From Okapia johnstoni (taxonomy: Eukaryota > Chordata > Mammalia > Artiodactyla > Giraffidae): 64,000 nt of DNA. Made by a program: the position numbers and the translations under genes. Under the pieces are notes generated by a model that was not told the DNA's origin, did no database searches, and saw only the letters and a list, made by a program, of their open reading frames with translations. Shown here in pieces: positions 22,737 to 31,916 of this stretch (positions within the stretch are counted from its first letter, which is position 1; each line of letters begins with the position of its first letter). Location of the stretch: contig CM044309.1 in assembly GCA_024291935.2 (NCBI GenBank), positions 5,642,001 through 5,706,000 of the forward strand, in the 5' to 3' direction.

Positions 22737-23197
22737 GGCAGCAAGATTCATCACAGTGTTAGGCAAAAGAAAGAATAATGGTATCCATGAATCGGAAATA
22801 TTTTTGGAAGATGACAAATTACATTTTTTATGTTATTTGAAGTGTTTTTTTTAAATGTTTGTTTGCTTAGCATATAGTCAATCACTGGTAATGTCACCTA
22901 AATTCTTTCATGAGCAACCCCTGCTGCATAGAAATAATCTGGCACTTGACCCATATTTGCTTACTCATGACTACTTTTGTGAAATAAAAATTCTAAGTAT
23001 GATAATTATGAAGCTTGATTTATTCTGACTGTGGAACCATAAATGTAATTGACCTTCAGTTAAATGTGAGTCCTTTCTTCAAAACTTTCTTTTATTACAT
23101 CAATAGCAATGTTTCCATTTCTTAAGTCAACAATTCATAGTTCATAATAAGAAACAATAACTACGTAAGATAATGGGAACCATGACTTAAAAATATG
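22737..23197. other. AT-rich DNA, nothing recognised
   Basis: No gene or repeat family recognised. Confidence 0.4.
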
Positions 23198-23218
23198 TAT
23201 AGTTATGTTTATAATATA

Positions 23219-23250
<32 letters not shown>

Positions 23251-23273
23251 CACATATAGTTATGTTTATAATA
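23198..23273. repeat. (TG)n(TA)n microsatellite between 19-bp direct repeats
   Basis: TATAGTTATGTTTATAATA occurs at 23198-23216 and 23255-23273 and brackets a TG/TA dinucleotide run at 23217-23254. Confidence 0.93.
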
Positions 23274-23889
23274 GTATGGTGGCTATAATTAATGATGCTG
23301 GTTTGCTAAGATATCTAGTAATACATATTTTTAATATTAAGGGCTCAATTTCCCTAAAATAGTATTTTCATATCTGTGGGACTCTTTTGAAACCTGGATA
23401 TACATGAATTTATCCAGAAAGGGTTTTTTCCCAGGGATTTAGAGTTGCAAAACAACTTTATAATTTAAAAAAAGATGGTTGGTACCTTATCGGTGATGTA
23501 GACATTATTCTGAATACCATGACCTGTGGTTAAGAATTTTCAGAAAGATTTTCTCTTATCTTTTTCCAGTCAAATAGTACCACAAATAGGAAAGGAAAAT
23601 ATCTTCCGTAACTCTCTCTGTAAGGTGGAATTTTTCCAGTTCACCCCACAAGAATATTGCTCTTGGGGGTTTTTATGAAGGAGGATGTGCATGTCTGATC
23701 TCTCAGACAGACTTTACCACTGGCTCTAGGGCTTTCTTAATCCTGTGACTGCACTCTCTTTTTATTTCTGGCTTTTGAGATTGGTGTTTTTGGTTTCATG
23801 AAAACCTAAGGTACCGTACAGTGAGTTTCTTCTTGTGCTCAGTTAACTCTTTGAGAAAATTGCAATCCAATATTGAGATGTTGCATTTG
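23274..23889. other. Unassigned sequence
   Basis: No recognisable exon or repeat family. Confidence 0.4.
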
Positions 23890-24178
23890 TCCATCAAATA
23901 TTTATTGAATGGCTACTATGCAAATAGGTGCATGAATGAAAGATAAAAATAAAGATCCTTGTCTTGATGAAGCTTGCATCCTAGTGGTTAGAGGACATAA
24001 TACACAATAAGCGCAAGAAATAAATGAGTGAATAAGCATGTTAGATGATAACAAAACCATGAGGAAAAAGAGAATAGGGTAAGAGAGCTGGGAAAGAGAG
24101 GGCTAAACTGTAGGATGGTCTATCATGATAGACTTCACTGAGAGGGGGAGATCCGAATGAAAATGTGGTGAGTGTAGG
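23890..24178 (-). mobile_element. L2 LINE 3' end
   Basis: CATCAAATATTTATTGAATG, GGCTACTATGCA, CCTTGTCTTGATGAAGCTTG and CATCCTAGTGG follow the antisense of the L2 3' terminus (canonical antisense: AAATATTTATTGAGCRCCTA). Non-coding fossil. Confidence 0.8.
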
Positions 24179-24251
24179 TGAGTGTGTCTTGGCTATCTAG
24201 CTGGGCATCAAATACCCATAATCTCTTCTGCCCTGACTTGTAAAAGGCTCT

Positions 24252-24510
24252 CAGTTCAGTTGAGTTGCTCAGTCGTGTCTGACTCTGAGACCCTATGGAT
24301 TGCAGCACGCCAGTCCTCCCTGTCCATCACTATCTCCCAGAGCGTGCTCAAACTCATGTCCATGGTGTCAGTGATGCCATTCAACCATCTCATCCTATGT
24401 TGTCCCCTTCTCCTCCCGCCTTCAATCTTTCCCAGCATCAGGGTCTTTTCCAGTGAATCAGTTCTTTGCACCAGGTGGCCAAAGTATTGGAGCTTCAGCT
24501 TCAGCCTCAG
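24252..24510 (-). mobile_element. BovB LINE 3' end, strongly 5'-truncated
   Basis: About 259 bp from the 3' terminus (CAGTTCAGTTGAGTTGCTCA) to the truncation point. The 11-bp flank TAAAA(G/A)GCTCT at 24241-24251 and 24511-24521 is a target-site duplication with one mismatch. Confidence 0.93.
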
Positions 24511-24729
24511 TAAAAAGCTCTAAGCACCAATATTTGTCCTACCTTGGAGTGTGGAATGGGAGGAAAAGGGAAAAAGAGCAAGAATGTGGAGGAGAGAGCA
24601 TTCAGGGAATCTAATATCAAGTCTGGACCTTCTTCATCTATCTTAATTTTTAATGAGCAACCAATCATATTCTGTTAGTTTCTGTGAAATGATTCTATAA
24701 ATGTATTGTATTAGTAAATTCTTTTCTTG

Positions 24730-24942
24730 GAGAGGCTTCCCTAGTGGCTCAGATGGTAGAGAATATGCCTGCAATGCAGACGACGTGGGTTTGACCCCTG
24801 GGTCGGGAAGATCCCCGGGAGGAGGGCATGGCAACCTATTGCAGTATTCTTGCCTGGAGAATCCCATGGACAGAAGAGCCTGGTGGGCTACAGTCCATGG
24901 GGTCACAAAGAGTTGGACACAACCGAGTGACTAAGCTCACAG
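24730..24942 (+). mobile_element. Bov-tA SINE
   Basis: Complete element from GAGAGGCTTCCCTAGTGGC to ACTAAGCTCACAG. A perfect 12-bp target-site duplication, ATTCTTTTCTTG, lies at 24718-24729 and 24943-24954. It has a B-box-like GGTTTGACCCC. Confidence 0.95.
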
Positions 24943-24954
24943 ATTCTTTTCTTG

Positions 24955-27235
24955 AAATAGTTTCTGAGGTATGTTCAAAATTTTAATTTCTTCCACCCAT
25001 ATTTCTCTGGATTTCCTCTATCAATAATTAATATAACCTTTTTTTCCCCCAAATCTCTTACTTGTGAGATTAGAGAAATGCTCACTTATTTTTATTTCTA
25101 TGTAAAGTGATAAGCACTTAACTTGCATGAGAGAATTTTACATATAGTGTTCATACTTTAGAATAATGACCTATTTTAACCTGCTGTGAATTCAGAAGAT
25201 GTAGTATACTAAGAAATTAGTCAGTGATCAATTTTTCTGACACATATTTCTATTCAATATTTGCTTCCACTTATTTATGAATATAAATATATATTTTCAA
25301 ATAATAAAGAGGTAGTGTTTAATATTAGTTAAAGTTTCATTAGTCTGGACCCTTACAGAAATACTCAGCATTTGTAAATACAAAGTCATTTCTAACCAAG
25401 ATTTTTCTTAGCAGCATTGCAACAGCAAAAAATATATTCATAAGGAAAACATGTTCAAAACTATTTCCCCAAATTGAAAATAAAGTTCAAAAGTAGCTCT
25501 TGCTAGCATTTGTTTCTTTAATATTGTTCTTTTCCTAGTATCTAGTTTTACAAGAAGTGGTATCCATTAAGCTAATGTATGTTCTTCTAGAGGTGCATCA
25601 GTCTTACTGATACTCGGATACAAAACTGTGTTTTGGTCTGTTAGGTTAATGGACTTGAGCTTATCTTAATTAAGAAGATGTCCTTTAACAATCTTTCTAA
25701 TCACTAGTTCCCATTTAAACTGAGACCTTAACTGTTCCAGTGCTGATTCTAATAGCCAGTTGGGAATTATCTTTCTTATCATGACTTCTTCCAACTGACC
25801 TGAAAATTGGAATAAAATTATTTTATTAGATGTTTTTTTTGCTATTTCCTGGTATATAATAAACAAAAAGAAGGAAAAGAACAATACCTGATGTTCACTT
25901 TCTTTGAACCCTTCTGATTTTCTTCCCTTTCTTATTTACCTTTAAGATAAAATCAGGTTTGCTCTTTTCATAATGATCTAATAATCTCAGGTTTTAGAAT
26001 ATGAGTGTGAGTTTTGATGAGGCTCTTTAAAGCCTAAGTTTGAAATACGAATAAACTTTATTTCCTGAATATTACCTTTAAATAATAATGAGTAAAATTT
26101 CTCCTATGTAGTCCATGACTAAATCTTTACGCTTAAAATTGTATTATAATCCTTTGGATCTTTCTATATTGTTCATCATTTTCTGGGTAACCCAAGAGGA
26201 AAATATACAGAGATGACAACATTTATGTTGACATCACTGGCATAAGTTCTTTGCAATGGGAAGCAGGATCAAAGGCTGAATGATTAAAATTAAGAAACTA
26301 AAGAGAGAGGTGTTAAATCTTCCCAGGCAGTAGGTGCAATTCATTTCCTAGTCAAAAAGCATCTAAAATTTCTTATTTAAGTGTAATGAGATATATTTTT
26401 ATAATGTCATTAAATTCAGCCGCTTACTTAGATGAAAAGGGTCTTGCTGTGTCGTCTTCATTAAGATAAACATTTTCTATGATTAATATAGAGACTATAG
26501 ACAATTACTCAGGCAGCAACTGTCCCCTCTAAGGAGGGAGGTTGCCTCATAGGTTTTACTGCAGTGGTTCAGCTTTTCCGTTGTTGCCCTGCCTTTCATA
26601 CAAAGACAAATTGATCTCTATTCACTTTGATATGATACATGCTTCTCTATATTCTATATAAGGCTTGACTTTCAAGAAAAGATTTACGATAGTGCTGCTC
26701 AAAAAGTTAGGAATAGTGGGCTTCTTTAGTATCTGTTTAAGTGTATCCTTCTCTTACTGATAACATTGCCAGAAGACTCTGTGCTTTTGTTTATGTCCTA
26801 TTGATTGATTAAAAGAAGTAAAACAATGTCTGTTATCATATCACGTTTTGGCAAAAGGCTACCCTTACCTTTTTTAATTGTTGTGTCTATGAAAAAATTC
26901 CCATGTCTATACAATTTACTCATAAGCCCATAGCTATATTATGCTTTGATGTTTGAAGAAAACTTTATAATGTTATTTATGAAACAATGTATAAAACAGT
27001 AGAAGAGTTACATACATTTTTATTTACGCAAAATAAATGACTTGTGACAAATAACCTTTTACTTCCTTTTTTATTATACACTTTGAGCTCTGAAGCTCTA
27101 AATGTTAAATATTCAGAGATTTTTCTCTGTTTTTTTGAGACAGTTGTTAAATCACTGGCAGTTTGAAACAAGTCATGGCATAAATATCTGCACCATGAAA
27201 ATCACTAAATGCTACAATTTTGAGCTTGCCCCAAA
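24955..27235. other. Long AT-rich stretch without recognised repeats (CNBD1 intron)
   Basis: About 2.3 kb with no young repeat and no long frame (the longest are about 60-80 codons and unconvincing). It ends at the minisatellite. Its low repeat content stands out in this window. I looked for an upstream CNBD1 exon and found none. Confidence 0.45.
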
Positions 27236-27518
27236 CTCCTCTTCCTCTCCTCCAGCACGCAGTTTACTAGCACACCACACCAAATTCTTGTCAATGAATT
27301 CTTGTCAAGCTCCTCTTCCTCTCCTCCAGCACGCAGTTCACTAGCACACCACACCAAATTCTTGTCAATGAATTCTTGTCAAGCTCCTCTTCCTCTCCTC
27401 CAGCACGCAGTTCACTAGCACACCACACCAAATTCTTGTCAATGAATTCTTGTCAAGCTCCTCTTCCTCTCCTCCAGCACGCAGTTCACTAGCACACCAC
27501 ACCAAATTCTTGTCAATG
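27236..27518. repeat. 74-bp minisatellite, 3.8 copies
   Basis: Units start at 27236, 27310, 27384 and 27458, each with CTCCTCTTCCTCTCCTCCAG followed by CACGCAGTT. The first three are full 74-bp units; the fourth stops after about 61 bp, at TTGTCAATG. Copies are almost identical; the clear differences are TTTACTAG versus TTCACTAG in copy 1 and the base pair before it. Each unit contains an internal near-duplication of AATTCTTGTCAA. The array lies 288 bp upstream of a CNBD1 exon. The period is not a multiple of three, so reading frames of 62-80 codons through it are not meaningful. Confidence 0.97.
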
Positions 27519-27619
27519 GTTGTTTCTATTTTAGGTGCTGGTATAAATATCAGACATGGATTTTTTCATATAACAAGCATTGCCTGTATACTGTCATCCG
27601 TTAAGAAGTTTACTATTAA

Positions 27620-27688
27620 AACCACTACAATATTGTAAAGTAATTAGCTTCCAACTAAAATAAATAAATTAATAAAAGAATTTTTAAA
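27620..27688 (+). mobile_element. Ultra-short L1 3' end (69 bp)
   Basis: Contains the artiodactyl L1 terminus CAATATTGTAAAGTAATTAG then CCAACTAAAATAAATAAATT and an A-rich tail. It is bracketed by a perfect 17-bp target-site duplication, AAGAAGTTTACTATTAA, at 27603-27619 and 27689-27705. The insertion point GTT/AAGAAG fits the L1 endonuclease preference TT/AAAA. Confidence 0.94.
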
Positions 27689-27806
27689 AAGAAGTTTACT
27701 ATTAATAGTTGTTGAATTAAACATGCCAACCTTTACTGTCATAGTAGCTAAAATAATATCTTCTAGAAAATTATGTGAAACAGTGAATTATCTCTTTTGT
27801 TTATAG

Positions 27807-27916
27807 TGATCGTGGAAAGTGGAAATATAATCTCTTTTGTGGCTTATATTAATTCTGGATATTGTAAGGTTTATAGAAATATCATAGGATTTTCAAAACT
27901 ACAATCAAGAAAAGTG
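27807..27916 (+). CDS. CNBD1: CNBD1 internal coding exon (first part of the cyclic-nucleotide-binding domain)
   Basis: CNBD1 is a poorly characterised vertebrate protein with a cyclic-nucleotide-binding fold. The exon is 110 nt. A pyrimidine-rich acceptor ends ...TTTGTTTATAG at 27806, and a consensus donor GTAAGT starts at 27917. Reading two bases to complete a split codon (probably Val), the next 36 codons include IVESGNIISFVAYINSGYCK and VYRNIIGFSKLQSRKV. This matches human CNBD1 as I remember it and fits the first strands of a cNMP-binding domain, with the conserved Gly of the ESGN turn and the INSG turn. The exon ends on a codon boundary and the next exon continues in frame. A minisatellite and a 69-bp L1 stub sit within 600 bp upstream. 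No stop or frameshift is seen, so the gene looks intact here. I cannot give the exon number. Confidence 0.9.
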
Positions 27917-28139
27917 GTAAGTTTTAAACCTATGTATTCTTTTTAACTGTTTAATCTACTTTAATAAATAGAAGATATTAAACATGTTTTTTTTGTGTTT
28001 ATTGGTCATTTATTATTTGCCTTGTTTTGTGAAACAGCTGTTCAATTTTTTAAACTAATTTTCATTGCATTTATTTTCTTCTTTTTACTGAGCTATAATA
28101 TGTAAAATAAGTTGTAAGATATGTTGAGTTGTAAGACTT

Positions 28140-28552
28140 AGAAATGACCTAGGAGCACATTAAAAAATGCTTGACATTATTTATCAAATAAATGCAAATT
28201 AAAACCACAACAAAGTACTTTTATAAGCATATCAGATTGGTTAAACTATACTTAACATATGACCCAGAAATTCCACTCCAAATATTTACTCAAGAGAAAT
28301 AAAATATACATTTACCAAAAGACTGACATGAATCTTCATATGTCAAAAAATAATCTAAATGCCCATTGTCAGTTAAATGAGTAGAAACGTTGTGTTATAT
28401 TCCTTTACTGGAATATCATGCCTCAACAAAAAGAACCTCTGATGCACACAAGAATATGGATGAACCTGGAAGCATTAGGTTGGGCAAAAAGTGAAACTCA
28501 GAAGAATGCTTTCTGTATGATTTCAGTTTTATGAAGTTCTAGAATAGGCAAG
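28140..28552 (+). mobile_element. Ancient L1M ORF2 end/3' UTR fragment
   Basis: Contains AAATGCAAATTAAAACCACA, CCCAGAAATTCCACTCC, AATATGGATGAACCTGGAAG and TATGAAGTTCTAGAATAGGC in the order typical of old sense-strand L1 3' regions. No open frame is left. Confidence 0.78.
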
Positions 28553-28556
28553 TTCA

Positions 28557-29974
28557 GTCCAAACTGGATTTAGAAAAGGCAGAGGAATCAGAGATCAAAT
28601 TGCCAACATCCATTGATCGTAGAAAACACAAGGGAATTCCAGGCAAATCATCTACTTCTGCTTCATTGACTATGCTAAAGCGTTTGACTGTGTTCATCAC
28701 AACAAACTGTGCAACATTCCTAAAGAGATGGGAATACCAGACCACCTTACTGGCCTCCTGGGAAACCTGTATGTGGATCAAGAAGCAATAGTTAGAACTG
28801 GACATGGAACAATGGACAGGTTCAAAATTGGGAAAGGAGTACATCAAGTATATCAAGGTGTATATTGTCACCCTGCTTATTTAACTCACATGCAGAGTAC
28901 ATCATGTGAAACGCTGGGCTGGATGAAGCAAAGCTGGAATCAAGATTGCCTTTTCATACTGTTCATGGGGTTCTCAAGGCAAGAATACTGAAGTGGTTTG
29001 CCATTCCCTTCTCCAGTGGACCACATTCTGTCAGACCTCTCCAACATGGAACAACAGACTGGTTCCAAATAGGAAAAGGAGTACGTCAAGGCTGTATATT
29101 GTCACCCTGCTTATTTAACTTATATGCAGAGTACATCATGAGAAATGCTGGGCTGGATGAAACACAAGCTGGAATCAAGATTGCCAGGAGAAATATCAAT
29201 AACCTCAGATATGCATATGACACCACCCTTCTGGCAGAAAGCAAAAAGGAATTAACGAACCTTTTTATGAAGGTGAAAGAAGAGAGTGAAAAAGCTGGGT
29301 TAAAACTCAATATTAAAAAAATGATCATCGCATCCGGTCCCATCACTTGATGGCAAATAGATGGGGAAACAGTGAGAGACTTTACTTTCTTGGACTCCAA
29401 AATCACTGCAGATGGTGACTGCAGCCATCAAATTAAAAAACACTTGCTCCTTGGAAGATAAGCTATGACCAACTTAGACAACATATTAAAAAGTATAGAT
29501 ATTATTTTGCTGACAAAGATCTATCTAGTCAAAGCTATGTTTTTTCCAGTAGTCATGTATGGATGTGAGTGTTGGACTATAAAGAAAGCTGAGAGCTGAA
29601 GAATTGATGCTTTTGAACTGTGGTGTTGGAGAAGACTCTTGGGAGTCCCTTGGACTGTAAGGAGTACCAGCCAGTCAATCCTAAAGGAAATTGGTCCTGA
29701 ATATTCATTGGAAGGACTGATGCTGAAGCTGAAGCTCCAATACTTTGGCCACTTGATGCAAAGAACTGACTGGAAAAGACTCTTATGCTGGTAAAGATTG
29801 AGGGCAGGAGGAGAAGGGGATGACAGAGGATGAGATGGTTGGATGGCATCACCGACTCAATGGACATGAGTTTGAGCAAGCTCTGGGAGTTGGTGATGGA
29901 CAGGGAGGCCTGGCGTGCTGCAGTTCATGGGGTTGCAAAGAGTTAGACATGACTGAGTGATTGAACTGAACTGA
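28557..29974 (+). mobile_element. Rearranged BovB LINE (direct / inverted / direct segments)
   Basis: Segment A (28557-28950, +) covers the RT from an FRKGRGIRDQIANIH-like start to the AGIKI region. Segment B (about 28951-29043) is a 93-bp piece of BovB 5' sequence in the opposite orientation (TTCATACTGTTCATGGGGTT ... CCACATTCTGTCAGACC). Segment C (29044-29974, +) restarts upstream of where A ended and runs to the 3' tail TTGAACTGAACTGA. The B+C part looks like a 5'-inverted (twin-primed) insertion lying against an older copy A. In C the RT box is YAYD, having lost one catalytic aspartate; the frame at 28946-29350 is a chimera of B and C. Inactive. Confidence 0.85.
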
Positions 29975-30003
29975 TAATCTGTAGATAGGGTGAATTGAAA
30001 TAA

Positions 30004-30078
30004 TCTTTTTTTATATTTTATTTTTTTAATTAGAGGATAATTATGTTACAATATTGTGATGCTTTTTGACATACATTA
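30004..30078 (-). mobile_element. Short L1 3' end
   Basis: TTTATTTTTTTAATTAGAGG, ATAATTATGTTACAATATTG and TTTTGACATACATTAA are the antisense of the artiodactyl L1 3' terminus, about 75 bp retained. Confidence 0.8.
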
Positions 30079-30115
30079 AGCCTGGCATACTGCAGTCCAT
30101 GGAGTCTCAAAGAGT
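30079..30115 (+). mobile_element. Bov-tA/BovB 3' scrap
   Basis: AGCCTGGCATACTGCAGTCC then ATGGAGTCTCAAAGAG matches the end of Bov-tA (shared with the BovB 3' end). Only 37 bp. Confidence 0.7.
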
Positions 30116-30478
30116 TACTTTATACAAACTAAGTTTACTAAGTAATGGTTGCTAAATAGTATCCTAGGATGTTGAAAAATGGAAATAGTTCAAGGTTTCA
30201 TAAACATCTTGGTGGATTAAAACACTTAATTTGTAGATCACTAAACTACAGAGGTTTCAATTATTTTAGACATGCTGAAGTTCTCTTAGCAATCTACTGT
30301 TTCTAATATAATGTAAATATATCTATAAATAAGTGTTCTCTTGATTGGCATGAAAATGCTAGTTTATTTTAAACACCACATACCCAAATGATTTATGAAC
30401 AGTACATTTCTGGTAGTAATAATATTTATCCATTACATGAAAGTGATTTCATTAAACATTATCTGTATCTTTTAACAG

Positions 30479-30629
30479 AAAAAAATTCAGAAACTTGTTT
30501 ATATGGGGAGAATTAATGAGAAGGAGTCTTTTGGTGAGATAAGTGTTCTTCTTCAAGTGCCTTTCACGTGCACAATCATTACTGGAAAAGACGTTGAGAT
30601 GGCGATTATTGAAGATAAGGACCTACATG
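30479..30629 (+). CDS. CNBD1: CNBD1 internal coding exon (phosphate-binding-cassette region)
   Basis: The exon is 151 nt. The acceptor is TATCTTTTAACAG ending at 30478, with donor GTAAAT starting at 30630. It reads in phase 0 from the previous exon: KKIQKLVYMGRINEKESF, then GEISVLLQVPFTCTIITGK and DVEMAIIEDKDLH, leaving one base (G) for the next exon. This closely matches human CNBD1 as remembered. FGEISVLLQVPFTCTI aligns with the phosphate-binding cassette of cAMP/cGMP domains (FGE-[LI]-A-L-x(4)-P-R-[TA]-A-T). The Glu that contacts the ribose is kept, but the Arg that binds the cyclic phosphate is Phe, so classical nucleotide binding is doubtful. The last complete codon is His where I recall Phe in human. 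I could not find the following exon before position 64000. Confidence 0.92.
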
Positions 30630-31057
30630 GTAAATACACACATGCCTTTTATTTCAACTATTCTGCTATTCTATTTGATAAGTTTTTGATAAGAGTAGCT
30701 GTATTTCACAGACAAATTAGGATACTCAGGTAAGTATGGGTGTATGTGTGTTATTTACAGAGAAAACATTCCTAAATATAACTCCATTTATAACTTCATA
30801 GTTTATCTGAATTAATTGTGCTTCTTGTAGAATATATTAGCAATATTTTAAAAGACTTGGATAGTAAATTACTAAAATCTCTTTGTTAATTCCTGCTATC
30901 ATTAATAGCAACATTTTCTCCCTTTCTAGATTTTTTTAAATCACTTCTTTGTTTCTTGTTCATGTCAATTTTTTACTGTCCTCCATTATATAATCTAGAT
31001 CAAGTGTATATGAAAATCCATGGCTTGCAGTATTTGAACTTTTATCTTAAATTTGAT
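30630..31057. other. Start of the downstream CNBD1 intron, no repeat recognised
   Basis: AT-rich. A frame that runs past the donor to 30733 is read-through of the intron, not part of the exon. Confidence 0.5.
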
Positions 31058-31916
31058 TTTTTAATTTTTTGTTGGAATATAGCTGATTTACAACGCTGTG
31101 CTAGTTCCCATGTACAACAAAGCAGAGTGACTCAGTTATACATATACAGACATCCACTCTTTTTGTTTTTTTTAGATTCTTTTCCCATATAGGCTATCAC
31201 GGAGTATTGAATTGAGTTGCCTGTGCTCTACAGCAGTTTCTTATTATTTGTCTATTTTATTACTATATACTAAAGTGTATATGTCAATCCCAATCTCCCA
31301 GTTTATCCCTATTTATCCCCTGGTAACCAACAGTTTTCTACATTTTGACTATACTTCTGTTTTGTAAATAAGTTTAGTTGTATCACTTTTACCCAGATTC
31401 CACATTTAAGTAATATCATGTGACATTTATCTTTCTTTGTCTGATTTACTTCAATGAGTATGACAATATCTTAAGTCCATCCATATTGCTATAAATGGCA
31501 GTATTTTGTTCTTTTTTATGACTAATATTCCATTGTATATACGTATCACATCTTCTTTATCCATTCCTCTTTTGATGGACATTTAGGTTGATTCCATGAT
31601 CTGGCTCTTGTAAATAGTGTTGCAGTGAACATTGGGGTGTATATATCATTCTGAATTATGGTTTTCTCTGGCTATATCCCTAGGAGTGGGATTGCTGGGT
31701 CACATAGTAGTTTTATATTTAGTTTTTTAGAAGACGCTCTGTATTGTTCTCCTTAATGGCTGTACATTCCCACCAACAGTGTGGGTGGGACGTTTCCCTT
31801 TTCTCTACACACTCTCCAGACTTTATTGTTTATACCTTTTTTTGGTGGTGGCCATTCTGACCATGTGAGGTGATACGTTACTGTAGTTTATATTTCTCTA
31901 ATAATTAGTGATGCTG
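31058..31916 (-). mobile_element. L1 3' portion, artiodactyl type, 5'-truncated
   Basis: Starts with TTTTTAATTTTTTGTTGGAA and TATAGCTGATTTACAA (artiodactyl L1 3' UTR). It continues through antisense ORF2 end phrases GTTCCCATGTACAACAAAGC, CTATCCCTAGGAGTGGGATT and CCACCAACAGTGTGGG, stopping near TTAGTGATGCTGAAATTTT. About 0.86 kb with no intact frame. Confidence 0.9.

Larger units (their letters stand above)
27917..30478 (+). other. CNBD1: CNBD1 intron (2,562 bp)
   Basis: Bounded by GTAAGT and TTTTAACAG. It is mostly occupied by an old L1M fragment, a rearranged BovB, a 75-bp L1 3' scrap and a SINE scrap, listed separately. The unoccupied parts (27917-28139 and 30116-30478) are AT-rich with no recognised feature. 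Confidence 0.88.

Noticed and set aside
27102..27638. Two short frames (80 and 62 codons) rich in Ser/Pro
   Set aside because: They are translations of the 74-bp minisatellite, whose period is not a multiple of three, so successive units are read in different frames.
28468..28486. TTAGGTTGGGCAAAAAGTG, which looks like a mariner terminal repeat
   Set aside because: The flanks (ATGGATGAACCTGGAAGCA before, TTTCTGTATGATTTCAGTTT after) are continuous old L1 3' text in which this motif fits as a diverged ATTATGCTGAGCAAAAG segment. No partner inverted repeat was seen.
30630..30733. Extension of the CNBD1 reading frame beyond 30629
   Set aside because: A GTAAAT donor at 30630, loss of similarity to CNBD1 and AT-rich composition indicate intron read-through.
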